Below, piece by piece: positions 23,642-35,861 of a stretch of DNA of 64,000 nt. Below the pieces are notes generated by a model. That model saw only the letters and a program-made list of their open reading frames with translations, did not search any database and was not told where the DNA came from. The position numbers were made by a program, and so were the translations under genes. Location: positions 1 through 64,000 of the forward strand of contig CALVMH010000002.1 of NCBI GenBank assembly GCA_944343275.1, written 5' to 3'. This DNA comes from an uncultured Clostridia bacterium. GTDB lineage: Bacteria > Bacillota > Clostridia > Christensenellales > Borkfalkiaceae. Each line of letters opens with the position of its first letter. Within the stretch, counting starts at the first letter, position 1.

Positions 23642-23667
23642 GAGTTTTTCGGCTGTATTTTTGATTT

Positions 23668-25575
23668 TCAGAAAATCGTTTTGTCGGCGTCCTCTTGTTT
23701 TACGAGGGCGAAGAAATCGGCTTTTGCCATGCTGCCGATGTCCCCCTCGCCGCGGCGGCGGACGGAGACGGTGCCTTCCTCCACCTCCTTATCGCCGACG
23801 ACCAGCTTATAGGGCACCTTTTCCATCTCGGCGTCGAGGATCTTCCTGCCCAGCTTCTCCTTCCGAAGGTCGGCTGCGGCGCGCAGACCCATCGCGTTCA
23901 TCTCGGCGACGAGCGCCTCGGCATACGCTGCGGCGCGGTCGGTGACGGGCAGCACTTTGACCTGTTCGGGCGCGAGCCACACGGGGAACTTACCCGCAAA
24001 ATGCTCGATGAGGATGCCGATGAAGCGCTCGATGGAACCGAACACGACGCGGTGGATCATGATGGGACGGTGCTTTTGCCCGTCCTCGCCCACATACTCG
24101 ATCTCAAAGCGCTGCGGCAGCTGGAAGTCGAGCTGGATGGTCCCGCACTGCCAGGTGCGCTTGATGGAATCTTCGAGATGAAAGTCGATCTTGGGTCCGT
24201 AGAAAGCGCCGTCTCCCTCGTTTACGGTGTATGCAAGCCCGATCTCGTCGAGCGCGGCGCGCAGCGCCGCCTCCGCCGCGTTCCAATCTTCATCGCTGCC
24301 GATGGAGTTTTCGGGACGGGTGGAGAGCTCGACGTGATATTTGAAGCCGAAGAGCTTGTACGTCTCGTCGATGATGCGCACGACGCCCTTGATCTCCTGC
24401 GTGATCTGTTCGGGCAGCATGAAGATGTGCGCGTCGTCCTGCGTGAAGCACCTCACGCGCATGAGCCCGTGCAGCTGCCCGCTCTTTTCGTGGCGGTGCA
24501 CGATGCCGAGCTCCCCCATGCGGATGGGAAGGTCTTTATAGCTGTGCGGCTGCGTCTTGTAGACGAGCAGCCCGCCCGGGCAGTTCATGGGCTTGATGGC
24601 GCAGTCCTCCCCGTCGATCTTGGTCGTGTACATGTTCTCTTTATAGTGATCCCAATGACCCGACGTCTCCCACAGGGCGCGGTTCAGAATGATGGGTGTC
24701 TGCACCTCGACATATCCTTCGCGGCGGTGGAGCGCACGCCAATAGTCGATGAGGATGTTTTTGAGCACCATGCCGTTGGGCAGGAAGAAGGGAAAACCCT
24801 TGCCTTCGGGCAGGAGCGCAAAGAGTTTCATCTCCTTCCCGAGCTTGATGTGGTCGCGCTTTTTCGCCTCTTCGAGCATCCGGAAGTACTCGTCCATCTC
24901 GTCCTTTTTGGCGAATGCGGTGCCGTAGATGCGGGTGAGCATCTTCTTCTTTTCATCCCCGCGCCAATAGGCGCCCGCGATGGAGACGAGCTTGAACGCC
25001 TTTATTTTTCCCGTCGAGGGAAGGTGCGGTCCGCGGCAAAGGTCCGTGAACGCGCCCTGACGGTAGAAGGAGATTTCCTCCCCTTCGGGAAGGTCCTGAA
25101 TGAGTTCCACCTTGTACTTTTCGTGATACTTGCTCATGAGGGCGATTGCCTCTTCGCGCGGCAGTGTGAACCGTTCGATGGGAAGATTGCTGCGGATGAT
25201 CTTTTTCATCTCCGCCTCGATCTTTTCGAAGTCCTCCATCGTGATGGGCGTCTTGAAGTCGACGTCATAATAAAAGCCGTTGTCGATGACGGGTCCGATG
25301 GCGAGCTTGCAGGTGGGATAGACGGTCTTCAACGCCTGTGCCAGAACATGCGCGCAGGTGTGGCGGTAGACGTCCAGCCCCTCCTTGTCTTTGAGGGTGA
25401 CAAGTTCGAGCGTGTCCCCGTCCGCGAGCGTATGCGAAAGGTCGGCAAGATGACCGTTCACCCTTGCCGCCACCGCTGCCCGCGCAAGCCCTTCGGAAAT
25501 TTTCTGCGCCGCCTGCGCGCACGTCGTGCCCGTTTCGGCTTCCAGAACATCGCCGTTCTTTAAGATAATTTTCAT
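23668..25575 (-). CDS. thrS: Threonyl-tRNA synthetase
   Basis: Class II synthetase charging tRNA-Thr. The 635 residues show a TGS domain (1-60), the editing domain with HTCAHVLAQALK and the metal/proofreading YRQGAFTDLCRGPHL, the catalytic core (MNCPGGLLVYK, RMGELGIVHRHEKSG, RCFTQDDAHIF, then FGSIERFIGILIEH), and the anticodon-binding C-terminus. The start MKIILKNGD follows GGGAGG; the longer frame is the T-box leader read through. It is transcribed alone after ytxC and controlled by a T-box. Confidence 0.98.
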   Translation of the reverse strand: MKIILKNGDVLEAETGTTCAQAAQKISEGLARAAVAARVNGHLADLSHTLADGDTLELVTLKDKEGLDVYRHTCAHVLAQALKTVYPTCKLAIGPVIDNGFYYDVDFKTPITMEDFEKIEAEMKKIIRSNLPIERFTLPREEAIALMSKYHEKYKVELIQDLPEGEEISFYRQGAFTDLCRGPHLPSTGKIKAFKLVSIAGAYWRGDEKKKMLTRIYGTAFAKKDEMDEYFRMLEEAKKRDHIKLGKEMKLFALLPEGKGFPFFLPNGMVLKNILIDYWRALHRREGYVEVQTPIILNRALWETSGHWDHYKENMYTTKIDGEDCAIKPMNCPGGLLVYKTQPHSYKDLPIRMGELGIVHRHEKSGQLHGLMRVRCFTQDDAHIFMLPEQITQEIKGVVRIIDETYKLFGFKYHVELSTRPENSIGSDEDWNAAEAALRAALDEIGLAYTVNEGDGAFYGPKIDFHLEDSIKRTWQCGTIQLDFQLPQRFEIEYVGEDGQKHRPIMIHRVVFGSIERFIGILIEHFAGKFPVWLAPEQVKVLPVTDRAAAYAEALVAEMNAMGLRAAADLRKEKLGRKILDAEMEKVPYKLVVGDKEVEEGTVSVRRRGEGDIGSMAKADFFALVKQEDADKTIF

Positions 25576-25850
25576 GATATCCTCCCGTAAAACAACGCCA
25601 TTATGCCTGACATAGTACTGTGCAGCATGCGCAAAACAACAAAAATGCGCCCCTAAATCCCCTTTTTTGGGAAATTTAAGGACGCAGACGGTTCCGCGCG
25701 GTTCCACCTTAATTGCCGAGAATAACGGCCGCTCTTTTTTTGCAATTGGTAAAATCGGATGGTTTCGCCCGCCGCCCGCCTTTGCGCGCCTTGCAGCCGA
25801 GGGACGCGCTCTCTGAAAAAAGCCATGCGGCACTACTTGTTCCGAAGTAC
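25576..25850 (-). promoter_or_regulatory. T-box riboswitch of thrS
   Basis: The leader contains the conserved AAGGTGGAACCGCG (25697-25710, minus strand) followed by a terminator GCGTCCTTAAATTTCCC/GGGGATTTAGGGGCGC with ATTTTTG (25640-25685). Uncharged tRNA-Thr should stabilise the alternative antiterminator. I could not fix the specifier codon with confidence. Confidence 0.85.
25599..25619. promoter_or_regulatory. Second copy of the ATTATG-CTGACAT motif
   Basis: Imperfect copy of the palindrome at 15380-15400, between the T-box terminator and the thrS ribosome site. Confidence 0.3.
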
Positions 25851-25854
25851 CGCT

Positions 25855-25883
25855 ATTGTACTATGCGGCAGAAATTTTGTCAA
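25855..25883 (-). promoter_or_regulatory. Promoter of thrS
   Basis: TTGACA, 17 bases, TACAAT; the -35 overlaps the ytxC stop codon. Confidence 0.75.
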
Positions 25884-26569
25884 GAGAATATCGCGCGTTC
25901 CGCATAATATTTTTGAAGAAAATCGCCGAGCGAGTCCTCGACGTCGCCGAGGCAGTAGATATACCCCGCATCGGAGAGCACGATCTCCGCCTGCGCGTCC
26001 TCCTCGCCCAGAAGGCGGCTGCGGCGCAGCAGCGTAAAGTCGGCGCCGTACACCGCTCCGCCCTTCAGATACACCTTATTGACACTCTCCCCCGCAAGGT
26101 AGGCGCAGAACTTTTTCAGGTCGGCGACGGCAAAGCCCGCGGGGACATAGCGCACGATCCTCTCCCACTTTTCGCGCAGGGCGCCGAGGCGAAAGGCGTA
26201 AACGCCATCCACCGCGCACGTCCTGAACGCGCTCACTTTGCGGCGCACATAGGCGGCGTCCCCCGCATAGTCGGCGGCGATGAGCGCGGCCGCAAGCAGC
26301 CTGCGTTCGCGGACGGGCAGGCTGACGCGCAGCCGCCCTTGGAGAAAGCGGTACTTGTAGCCCACGCACAGCACCTCCGTTACGGCGTCTGCCGCCCGCG
26401 GCAGCAGCGCCTCCGCCTGCGGGACATGCAGCGCGATGACGGCGCGTTCCCCCGAAAAGCACATCTCTCCCCTGCCGCCCGCAGCCACGGCGTCCGCGAT
26501 GAGCGCGTTATAGAGATAGGAAAAGAAGACGGCGTTCTCTCTGCGTTCGGAAAAATACAGCGTTTCCAC
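25880..26569 (-). CDS. YtxC-like sporulation protein
   Basis: The 229-residue product has the shape of YtxC: an N-terminal VETLYFSERRENAVFFSYL, a helical middle, and the C-terminal EIVLSDAGYIYCLGDVED segment. In Bacillus ytxC also lies next to thrS, which supports the call. Its biochemical role is unknown; it is linked to sporulation. The only plausible start is a GTG at 26569. No ribosome site precedes it, but a TACAAT lies 6 bases upstream, hinting at a leaderless mRNA. The longer frame is antisense to leuS and not real. It is somewhat short for the family. Confidence 0.6.
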   Translation of the reverse strand: METLYFSERRENAVFFSYLYNALIADAVAAGGRGEMCFSGERAVIALHVPQAEALLPRAADAVTEVLCVGYKYRFLQGRLRVSLPVRERRLLAAALIAADYAGDAAYVRRKVSAFRTCAVDGVYAFRLGALREKWERIVRYVPAGFAVADLKKFCAYLAGESVNKVYLKGGAVYGADFTLLRRSRLLGEEDAQAEIVLSDAGYIYCLGDVEDSLGDFLQKYYAERAIFS

Positions 26570-26686
26570 AACGATATTGTATGAAGTTTTTTGCGCTTTC
26601 TTGCGCCGAAGGCAAAAATTTCCGCATGCGGCGGGACGCGCACGCAGGGCAACCTGCACGAATTTGGAAAAAGGCGGCAAGGCGGC

Positions 26687-26715
26687 TTGACTTTCTTGCC
26701 CGACAAGAGTAGAAT
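26687..26715 (+). promoter_or_regulatory. Promoter of leuS
   Basis: TTGACT, 17 bases, TAGAAT. The leader is only about 25 bases, so no T-box is possible. Confidence 0.7.
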
Positions 26716-26746
26716 AAAGTGCGACAAACAGCAAAGAGGAGTTTGC

Positions 26747-29176
26747 ATGGATCATCACACGATCGAACGCAAGTGGCAGGCACGCTGGGAAAAGGCGAAA
26801 TTCAACCAATTCGACAGAAAGTCCGACGCAAAGAAGTGGTACGTTCTGGAAATGTTCTCCTATCCCTCCGGCGCGAAGCTCCACATCGGGCATTGGTACA
26901 ACTACGGTCCCACCGATTCCTATGCCCGTTTCAAGCGGATGCAGGGCTACAACGTCTTCCAGCCCATGGGCTTTGACGCCTTCGGCCTTCCCGCCGAAAA
27001 CTATGCCATCAAGACGGGCATCCACCCCAAGGACTCCACGGAGAAGAACATTGCGACGATGGAAGGACAGCTGCGCGCAATGGGCGCCATGTTCGACTGG
27101 TCGGCGGAGGTCAAGACCTGCGAAGAAGACTACTACAAGTGGACGCAGTGGATGTTCCTGCAACTCTACAAGAACGGGCTTGCCTACCGCAAGGAGGCGC
27201 CCGTCAATTGGTGCCCCTCCTGCCGGACGGTGCTCGCCAACGAGCAGGTGACGGAGGGCTGCTGCGAACGCTGCGGAACACAAGTCGTGCGCAAAAACCT
27301 CACGCAGTGGTTCTTCAAGATCACCGATTATGCGGAAGAACTTTTAACGGGGCTGGACACCCTTGACTGGCCCGAGAAGACCAAGAACATGCAGCGCAAT
27401 TGGATCGGCAAGTCCACGGGCTGCGAGATCGAATTTGAATGCGAGAACGGGGAAAAGCTGCGCGTATACACGACGCGCTGCGACACGGTGTTCGGCGTGA
27501 GCTATGTGGTGCTCGCCCCCGAACATCCCCTTGCCCGCACGCTTGCGACCCCCGAACAAAGCGCCGCCGTGGAGGAATACATCGCGCAGGCAGCGAGGTC
27601 CAACGAGATCGAGCGCCTCTCCTCCGCGCGGGAAAAGACGGGCGTCTTTACAGGCAGCTACTGCACAAACCCCGTCAACGGCAAAAAGATCCCCGTCTGG
27701 CTCGCCGACTATGTGCTGGCAAGCTACGGCACGGGCGCCGTGATGGCGGTCCCCGCGCACGACGAGCGCGACTACGCCTTCGCCACCAAGTATCATCTGC
27801 CCATCGAAAAGGTCATCGAGAAGAAGGGCGGCGAGACGGAGCTCCCCTTCACCGAGGACGGCATCATGGTGAATTCGCTGCAATTCGACGGGCTGTTCGG
27901 CGAAGAGGCGCGCGCGGAAGTCGCGGCGTACATCTCCAAGCTCGGCAAGGGCGGCAAGAAGGTCAACTTCCGCCTGCGGGACTGGCTGGTCTCCCGCCAG
28001 CGGTATTGGGGGGCGCCCATTCCCGTGGTCCACTGTCCCAAGTGCGGCGCGGTGCCCGTTCCCGAAAAAGACCTGCCCGTCAGGCTTCCCTATGACGTGG
28101 AATTCCGCCCCGACGGAAAGTCCCCGCTTGCCAAGTGCGATCAGTTCATGCACACCGTCTGCCCCAAGTGCGGCGGCGAGGCGCTGCGCGATCCCGACAC
28201 TCTCGACACCTTTGTGTGTTCGAGCTGGTATTATCTGCGCTACGCGGACGCGCACAACGAAAAAGAGCCTTTCTCGCGCGAAGCGGTGGACAAAATGCTG
28301 CCCGTGGACGTGTACGTCGGCGGCGCGGAACACGCCTGCATGCACCTTCTCTACGCGCGCTTCTTCACCAAGGCGCTGCGCGACATGGGCTATCTCGATT
28401 TTTCGGAGCCGTTCAGGCGCCTTGTCCATCAGGGCGTCATCTTGGGACCCGACGGCAACCGCATGTCCAAGTCGCACGGCAACATCGTCTCCCCCGACGA
28501 ATACGTCGAAACATACGGCGCGGACGCCTTCCGTATGTACCTCATGTTCGGATTTTCCTATACGGAGGGCGGACCGTGGAACGACGACGGCATCAAGGCG
28601 ATCGCCAAGTTCATGGACCGCGTGGAAAAGCTCGTCTTAAAGATCGACGGCTATAAAGCGGGAAAGGACGCCCCTGCGGGCGCGCAGGAAAAGGCGCTCG
28701 CCTATGCGCAGAATTATGCCGTTGACCGCGTGACGAAGGACCTTGAAGCCTTCTCCTTCAACACGGCACTCGCGCGCATCATGGAATTCGTCAACGCCCT
28801 TGCGAAGTACGACGCACTCGAACAGAAAAACATTGCCGCGGAAAAGGCTGCGATGCGCGACCTCGTTCTGCTGCTTGCCCCCTTTGCCCCGCATTTTTGC
28901 GAGGAGCTGTGGGAGCAGACGGGCGGAAAAGGCTCCGTGTTTGAACAGACCTTCCCCGTCGCCAGCGAGGAGGCGCTCCGCCTCGATGAGAAGGAATACG
29001 CCGTGCAGGTCAACAGCAAGATGGCGTGCCGCGCCATGCTTCCCACCTCCCTTGCCGAGGAGGAGGCGAAGGCGCTTGCCCTTGCCCTGCCCGAAGTCCG
29101 GGAAAAGACGGCGGGCAAGACGGTAAAAAAGTGCATCGTCGTCCCCGGACGGCTCGTCAACCTCATCGTGGGATAA
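26747..29176 (+). CDS. leuS: Leucyl-tRNA synthetase
   Basis: Class I synthetase charging tRNA-Leu. HIGH appears in [18 protein letters not shown] near residue 45, the zinc cysteines in NWCPSC and CERCGTQ, the editing domain with [19 protein letters not shown] and [16 protein letters not shown], and KMSKS as [10 protein letters not shown] near residue 573. The start at 26747 follows AGAGGAG; the upstream part of the open frame is noncoding. The 809 residues are a usual length. Unlike thrS and tyrS it shows no leader control. Confidence 0.98.
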   Translation: MDHHTIERKWQARWEKAKFNQFDRKSDAKKWYVLEMFSYPSGAKLHIGHWYNYGPTDSYARFKRMQGYNVFQPMGFDAFGLPAENYAIKTGIHPKDSTEKNIATMEGQLRAMGAMFDWSAEVKTCEEDYYKWTQWMFLQLYKNGLAYRKEAPVNWCPSCRTVLANEQVTEGCCERCGTQVVRKNLTQWFFKITDYAEELLTGLDTLDWPEKTKNMQRNWIGKSTGCEIEFECENGEKLRVYTTRCDTVFGVSYVVLAPEHPLARTLATPEQSAAVEEYIAQAARSNEIERLSSAREKTGVFTGSYCTNPVNGKKIPVWLADYVLASYGTGAVMAVPAHDERDYAFATKYHLPIEKVIEKKGGETELPFTEDGIMVNSLQFDGLFGEEARAEVAAYISKLGKGGKKVNFRLRDWLVSRQRYWGAPIPVVHCPKCGAVPVPEKDLPVRLPYDVEFRPDGKSPLAKCDQFMHTVCPKCGGEALRDPDTLDTFVCSSWYYLRYADAHNEKEPFSREAVDKMLPVDVYVGGAEHACMHLLYARFFTKALRDMGYLDFSEPFRRLVHQGVILGPDGNRMSKSHGNIVSPDEYVETYGADAFRMYLMFGFSYTEGGPWNDDGIKAIAKFMDRVEKLVLKIDGYKAGKDAPAGAQEKALAYAQNYAVDRVTKDLEAFSFNTALARIMEFVNALAKYDALEQKNIAAEKAAMRDLVLLLAPFAPHFCEELWEQTGGKGSVFEQTFPVASEEALRLDEKEYAVQVNSKMACRAMLPTSLAEEEAKALALALPEVREKTAGKTVKKCIVVPGRLVNLIVG

Positions 29177-29187
29177 CAACGGAATAT

Positions 29188-29227
29188 AAAAACAGCCCGC
29201 GGGTAAAAGCCTTACCCGCGGGCTGTT
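29188..29227. terminator. Bidirectional terminator between leuS and the lipoprotein gene
   Basis: AAACAGCCCGCGGGTAA-AAGCC-complement between convergent genes. Confidence 0.8.
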
Positions 29228-29260
29228 TGATTGTCGTTCTGTTCCGATGACTCAGACGCG

Positions 29261-29984
29261 TCACTCGATCGTGGTCTCCGCCAGGAGCCTGATCTCCACC
29301 AGCGAGGTCCCCGACTCGCTGCCTGCGCCGTCGCTTTCATAATCACACAAAATGACGGAAACGGGAAGACTGATCCCCATGGGCTGGTTGACATCCGGAA
29401 CGTTCATCCAAAAATACTCCCTTACGCCGTTCCAGGAAGTCGCAAAACTTGCGTGGCCGCTCCAATTTTCGCCCGACAGCTTTTCGCTCGACAACATCGT
29501 TCCGTCCCGACCCGGGGAAGTGTCGGTGCACGTGTAGCGATACTCCTTGCCGTCGGGAGCAGAAAAGACCACCTCGACCTCATCGCTCTTGCTCCCCACG
29601 GTGACCGTCGCGCCCTCCAACCCGGCATAGATGCCGTGCTCCTGCACGACGGTGTCGATATATGCCATGAACGCTTCGGGACTTGCCTTGTCGTCTTCCT
29701 GCAAATCTCCGAGAATATCGTAGTTATCGCATTCAACGGTATAGTCCCAATCGATCTCGTCAAAATACTTTTCGATCAGATCGCCCACGGGAGTGTCCGA
29801 CTCCCCGTCGGCATACCCCGCACCCTTCTGTCCGTCCCAATCGACGGGCATGGTTTTCCCCGTGAACGTGACCGTCTTGCCATACAGGGAGGTACTGACT
29901 AATCTCCCCCCCGCATCCGACGGACAGCAGCAACACGGAAGAAAGCGTCAGCGCGCCGATGGCAGCCATTACAACTTTTTTCAT
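29261..29984 (-). pseudogene. Lipoprotein interrupted at a G7 tract (possibly phase-variable)
   Basis: Frame 1 starts MKKVVMAAIGALTLSSVLLL and reaches a lipobox cysteine (SVGCGG). Directly after the cysteine codon is a run of seven G. In the present state the frame runs out at 29760. With six G the frame would continue GRLVSTSLYGKTVTFTGKTM into the open frame 29851-29261, giving a lipoprotein of about 240 residues with an acidic beta-rich domain. So the gene is intact but for one base in a homopolymer. I recognise no family. Slipped-strand switching, a true mutation or a sequencing error are all possible. Confidence 0.75.
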
Positions 29985-30040
29985 ACATGCTCCTCCTTGT
30001 CCGCCCTCTCTTTCCGAAAGGGCAGCCTGATGTTAAGAAC

Positions 30041-30069
30041 ATGATACCACACGCGCCGCGATTTGTCAA
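30041..30069 (-). promoter_or_regulatory. Promoter of the lipoprotein gene
   Basis: TTGACA, 17 bases, TATCAT on the minus strand. Confidence 0.7.
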
Positions 30070-30088
30070 TCCCTTTTGATATTTTTTG

Positions 30089-30976
30089 TTATGCAGACGC
30101 GCCGCTTGTCCTTTCGCGCATCGTCCGCAGGATGTGCTCCGCATACAGACGGGCGACGTTGACGCCCGTCACGCGCTCGAACGTGCCGAAAAAGGCGTTG
30201 GAATTGACCTCGCACAGAAGATACCCTTCCCTGCCATAGAGCAGATCGACGCCGCAATAATCCAGACGAAGCGCCGCCGCCGCGCGTTCCGCGATGTCCT
30301 TGGCGGACGCATCGAGCGGCGCAGCCTCCCCTCTGCCGCCCAGCTCGGCATTGGAACGGAAATCTCCCTGCGAAGTACGGTGCATGGCGGCGACCGCCTT
30401 CCCGCCGATGGCGATGACGCGCAGATCGCGCCCCGCGCTTTCCCCGACGAACCGTTGAAAGAGGTGGGGACGTTTTTGCAGTTCCGCGGCGATCTCCCGC
30501 AGCTCGGCACGGCTGCGTGCAAGATACACGCCCTTCCCCAAAGAGCCGTAACACTCCTTGACGACGACGGGATAGCCGAGCAGCGCTTCGGCGCGGGCGA
30601 GCACCGCCTCCGAGACGGGCACGCCGTCCGTGTAACACAAAGGCGCGGCGAGCGTTTCCGGCATGGGCACCTTGCCCGCAAGGGCGATGTGCGTGCGCAT
30701 TTTATCGTCGCACGCTTCCACGGCGTCGGCACGGTTGAAAAGACGCATGCCCGCCTTTTCCAAAAGGCGGGATGCGTACTTGTCCTTGTCGAGATAGACA
30801 CAGAAGTCATATCCCTCGCCGAAGTGCCGTACCCCTTCCGCAATGCAGGCGGGGGCTTCGTTGCGGACGATCTCGCAGGGGACGCCCAGCCCGCCGAGCT
30901 CCTTGCAGAGGCGGCGGGGCTGGTTGAGCTCGTGTTCCGACTGCGTATAGGCGTTGACCAGAATGAATCCTTTCAT
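30089..30976 (-). CDS. RimK-like ATP-grasp ligase
   Basis: The 295 residues have the ATP-grasp layout: an N-terminal Rossmann-like part (VNAYTQSEHELNQPRRL), the ATP-binding lysine loop in PVVVKECYGSLGKGVYLA, QRFVGESAGRDLRVIAIGG, and the metal-binding C-terminus GVDLLYGREGYLLCEVNSNAFF. This is the RimK subgroup, which joins amino acids or similar amines to carboxylates. The substrate is not evident. It begins 9 bases after clpB and shares its transcript. AAGGTCG precedes the ATG. Confidence 0.88.
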   Translation of the reverse strand: MKGFILVNAYTQSEHELNQPRRLCKELGGLGVPCEIVRNEAPACIAEGVRHFGEGYDFCVYLDKDKYASRLLEKAGMRLFNRADAVEACDDKMRTHIALAGKVPMPETLAAPLCYTDGVPVSEAVLARAEALLGYPVVVKECYGSLGKGVYLARSRAELREIAAELQKRPHLFQRFVGESAGRDLRVIAIGGKAVAAMHRTSQGDFRSNAELGGRGEAAPLDASAKDIAERAAAALRLDYCGVDLLYGREGYLLCEVNSNAFFGTFERVTGVNVARLYAEHILRTMRERTSGASA

Positions 30977-30985
30977 AAAACGACC

Positions 30986-33595
<2,610 letters not shown>

Positions 33596-33812
33596 ATCTT
33601 CCTCCTCCGAAGGCGGTCCTCCGCCCCCTGTTCCGTTTCGGCTATATTATACCTCGCATGCCGCCGTTCTAAACAAACCGCCCCCTCTTCCCCGCAGGAA
33701 TTTCCATGAAGCATGCAGCCGCACGCGGCATTCCCCGTCCCGCCATCTGCCATAAAAATTGCGGCGATTTTATTTCCAGCGACAAAGGCGGGGCACGCGA
33801 ACGGTCAAACAA

Positions 33813-33841
33813 TTGACAAACGCCGCAAAGAGGCGTATAAT
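33813..33841 (+). promoter_or_regulatory. Promoter of ilvA-ridA
   Basis: Perfect TTGACA and TATAAT, 17 bases apart. Confidence 0.8.
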
Positions 33842-33869
33842 TTGATGAAAACACACAAAAGGTCGTTCT

Positions 33870-35066
33870 ATGCTCACCATCGAAAAAATTTATGACGCGC
33901 AGCGCGTCCTGGAAGAAGCGCTCTATCCCACGGAGATCATCCGCTCCACGGGGCTTACCGACCGCTGCGAACTCTTCCTCAAAACGGAAAACCTGCAAAA
34001 GACGGGCTCCTTCAAGATCCGCGGCGCGTACTACAAGATCGCCCGCCTCTCCCCCGAAGAGAAGAAGCGGGGCGTCATCGCATGTTCTGCGGGCAACCAC
34101 GCGCAGGGCGTCGCCCTTGCCGCACAAAAGAACGGCATTCCCGCCCTCATCTGCCTGCCCGACGGTGCGCCCATCTCCAAGGTGGAAGCGACGCGCAGCT
34201 ACGGCGCGGAACTTTGCCTCGTCCCCGGCGTCTACGACGATGCCTACAACCGCGCGCTCGAACTGTGCAAGGAGCGCCAACTCACGTTCATCCACCCGTT
34301 CGACGACGAAGACGTCATTGCGGGACAGGGCACCATCGGGCTGGAGATTCTGTCGCAGTTGAAAAACGTGGACGCCGTCATCGTTCCCGTGGGCGGCGGC
34401 GGGCTGATCTCCGGCATCGCGTTCGCCGTCAAACAGCTCAATTCCAAAGTCAAGGTCTACGGCGTACAGGCAGCGGGCGCGGCGAGCATGGTCACTTCCC
34501 TGCACGACGGCAAGATCGAATGCCTGCCCTCCGTCTCCACCATTGCGGACGGCATCGCCGTCAAGCAGCCGGGCGAACACACCTTCGCCTGCTGCAAAAA
34601 GTATGTGGACGGCATGACCGTCGTAACGGATGAGGAGATCAGCGCCGCCATCCTCGCCCTCATCGAAAAACAGAAGATGATCGCGGAAGGCGCGGGCGCA
34701 GCGGCAGTCGCCGCCGTCATGGCGGGCAAGTTCCCCGATCTCGACGGCAAAAAGGTATGCTGCCTTGTCTCCGGCGGCAATATCGACGTCACCATTTTGA
34801 GCCGCGTCATCACGCGCGGGCTCATGATGAGCGGACGGCAATGCACCCTCACCATCGAACTTTTGGACAAGCCGGGGCAACTCGTCTCCGTCTCCAAGAT
34901 CATCGCAGGCTGCGGCGCGAACGTGGTGGGCGTTCACCATGAACATGCCAATGCCGGCAGCGAGGTCATCGGCTGCTATCTGCGCATCGACATGGAGACA
35001 CGCGACTTCGCGCAGATCGAAGACATCAAACGCGCCCTGACGCAGGCAGGCTTCAAACTCTGCTGA
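33870..35066 (+). CDS. ilvA: Threonine ammonia-lyase
   Basis: PLP enzyme converting threonine to 2-oxobutyrate, the first step to isoleucine, through an enamine intermediate. The PLP lysine is Lys49 in TGSFKIRGA, the phosphate loop is VGGGGLISG, and SGGNIDV near residue 310 is typical. The last 80 residues form one ACT domain (CTLTIELLDKPGQLVSVSKI), so this is the 400-residue single-ACT form, usually regulated by ligands differently from the two-domain IlvA. ridA follows 38 bases later. Confidence 0.94.
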   Translation: MLTIEKIYDAQRVLEEALYPTEIIRSTGLTDRCELFLKTENLQKTGSFKIRGAYYKIARLSPEEKKRGVIACSAGNHAQGVALAAQKNGIPALICLPDGAPISKVEATRSYGAELCLVPGVYDDAYNRALELCKERQLTFIHPFDDEDVIAGQGTIGLEILSQLKNVDAVIVPVGGGGLISGIAFAVKQLNSKVKVYGVQAAGAASMVTSLHDGKIECLPSVSTIADGIAVKQPGEHTFACCKKYVDGMTVVTDEEISAAILALIEKQKMIAEGAGAAAVAAVMAGKFPDLDGKKVCCLVSGGNIDVTILSRVITRGLMMSGRQCTLTIELLDKPGQLVSVSKIIAGCGANVVGVHHEHANAGSEVIGCYLRIDMETRDFAQIEDIKRALTQAGFKLC

Positions 35067-35104
35067 AAATCATACCCGCAGGCATATTTGCAAAGGAGAA
35101 CCGC

Positions 35105-35482
35105 ATGACATCCCAACGTATTCAGACCGAAAACGCCCCCGCTGCGATCGGACCCTATTCCCAGGCGGTGAAGGCGGGCGGATTGGTGTTCACCTCCGGA
35201 CAGATCGCACTCGATCCCGCAACGGGGACCGTCGTTGCAGGCGGCATCCGCGAACAGACGGTACGCATCTGCGAAAACCTGAAAGCCGTTCTGGAAGCCG
35301 CAGGCAGCTCACTCGCCAACGCAATCAAGACGACCTGTTTTCTGGTAGACATGAATGATTTTTCCGCCTTCAATGAAGTGTACGGGCAGTACTTTTCCGA
35401 AAAGCCCGCAAGGAGCTGTGTTGCGGTGAAGGTGCTTCCAAAGGGCGTCCTCGCCGAAGTGGAAGTCATCGCCCTCGTCTGA
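35105..35482 (+). CDS. ridA: Reactive enamine/imine deaminase RidA
   Basis: The 125 residues match Rid proteins: APAAIGPYSQAVKAGG, VFTSGQIALDP, and the active arginine in KPARSCVAVKVLPKG with the last EVEVIALV. RidA hydrolyses 2-aminoacrylate and 2-aminocrotonate, the enamines released by enzymes such as IlvA just upstream, and so protects PLP enzymes. AAAGGAGAACCGC precedes the ATG. The gene order makes the functional link plain. Confidence 0.95.
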   Translation: MTSQRIQTENAPAAIGPYSQAVKAGGLVFTSGQIALDPATGTVVAGGIREQTVRICENLKAVLEAAGSSLANAIKTTCFLVDMNDFSAFNEVYGQYFSEKPARSCVAVKVLPKGVLAEVEVIALV

Positions 35483-35550
35483 GTTCCGCGCGGCGATACC
35501 CGCCCCGCAAAGGCGCCCCGGCAAAAAATCACTTTTATGTTCTTGTACAA

Positions 35551-35630
35551 GCGGAGGTTCCCCTGCGCCTCGCAATAAAACGAGAGAGGAGACACGCTCC
35601 TCTCTCGTTTTATGGTGGGGACAACAGGGC
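35551..35630 (-). repeat. 80-bp direct repeat, copy 1 (tRNA-Val 3' end plus terminator)
   Basis: Identical over 80 bases to 35723-35802. It carries the last 20 or so bases of a tRNA-Val gene including CCA, and the AAAACGAGAGAGGAG hairpin terminator, but no tRNA body. Confidence 0.9.
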
Positions 35631-35722
35631 GTTGCCGACACCCCAAAGGGGTCCCCTCGGCAATACCTTCGGTGCGCCCCTCGCCCGAGGCAGTCAAGAA
35701 CAACGTCGGCGTTCTCCCTCGG

Positions 35723-35802
35723 GCGGAGGTTCCCCTGCGCCTCGCAATAAAACGAGAGAGGAGACACGCTCCTCTCTCGTTTTATGGTGGGGACAACAGG
35801 GC
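35723..35802 (-). repeat. 80-bp direct repeat, copy 2 (functional tRNA-Val 3' end)
   Basis: This copy is joined to the complete tRNA-Val and supplies its terminator. The 92 bases between the copies hold only small hairpins. Confidence 0.9.
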
Positions 35803-35861
35803 TCGAACCTGTGACCTCATGCATGTGAAGCATGCGCTCTAACCAACTGAGCTATGCCCCC
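35785..35861 (-). tRNA. tRNA-Val(CAC)
   Basis: Acceptor GGGGGCA with TGTCCCC, anticodon stem CATGC/GCATG, loop TTCACAT giving CAC, T-arm ACAGG/CCTGT, and encoded CCA. It reads GTG codons. Confidence 0.95.

Noticed and set aside
26570-27283. N-terminal extension of the ytxC frame over leuS
   Set aside because: It overlaps the leuS promoter and coding start on the other strand and has no family match.
33713-33895. Short frame overlapping the ilvA start
   Set aside because: It runs through the ilvA promoter; its ATG at 33845 lies upstream of or at the expected transcript start and it has no ribosome site.
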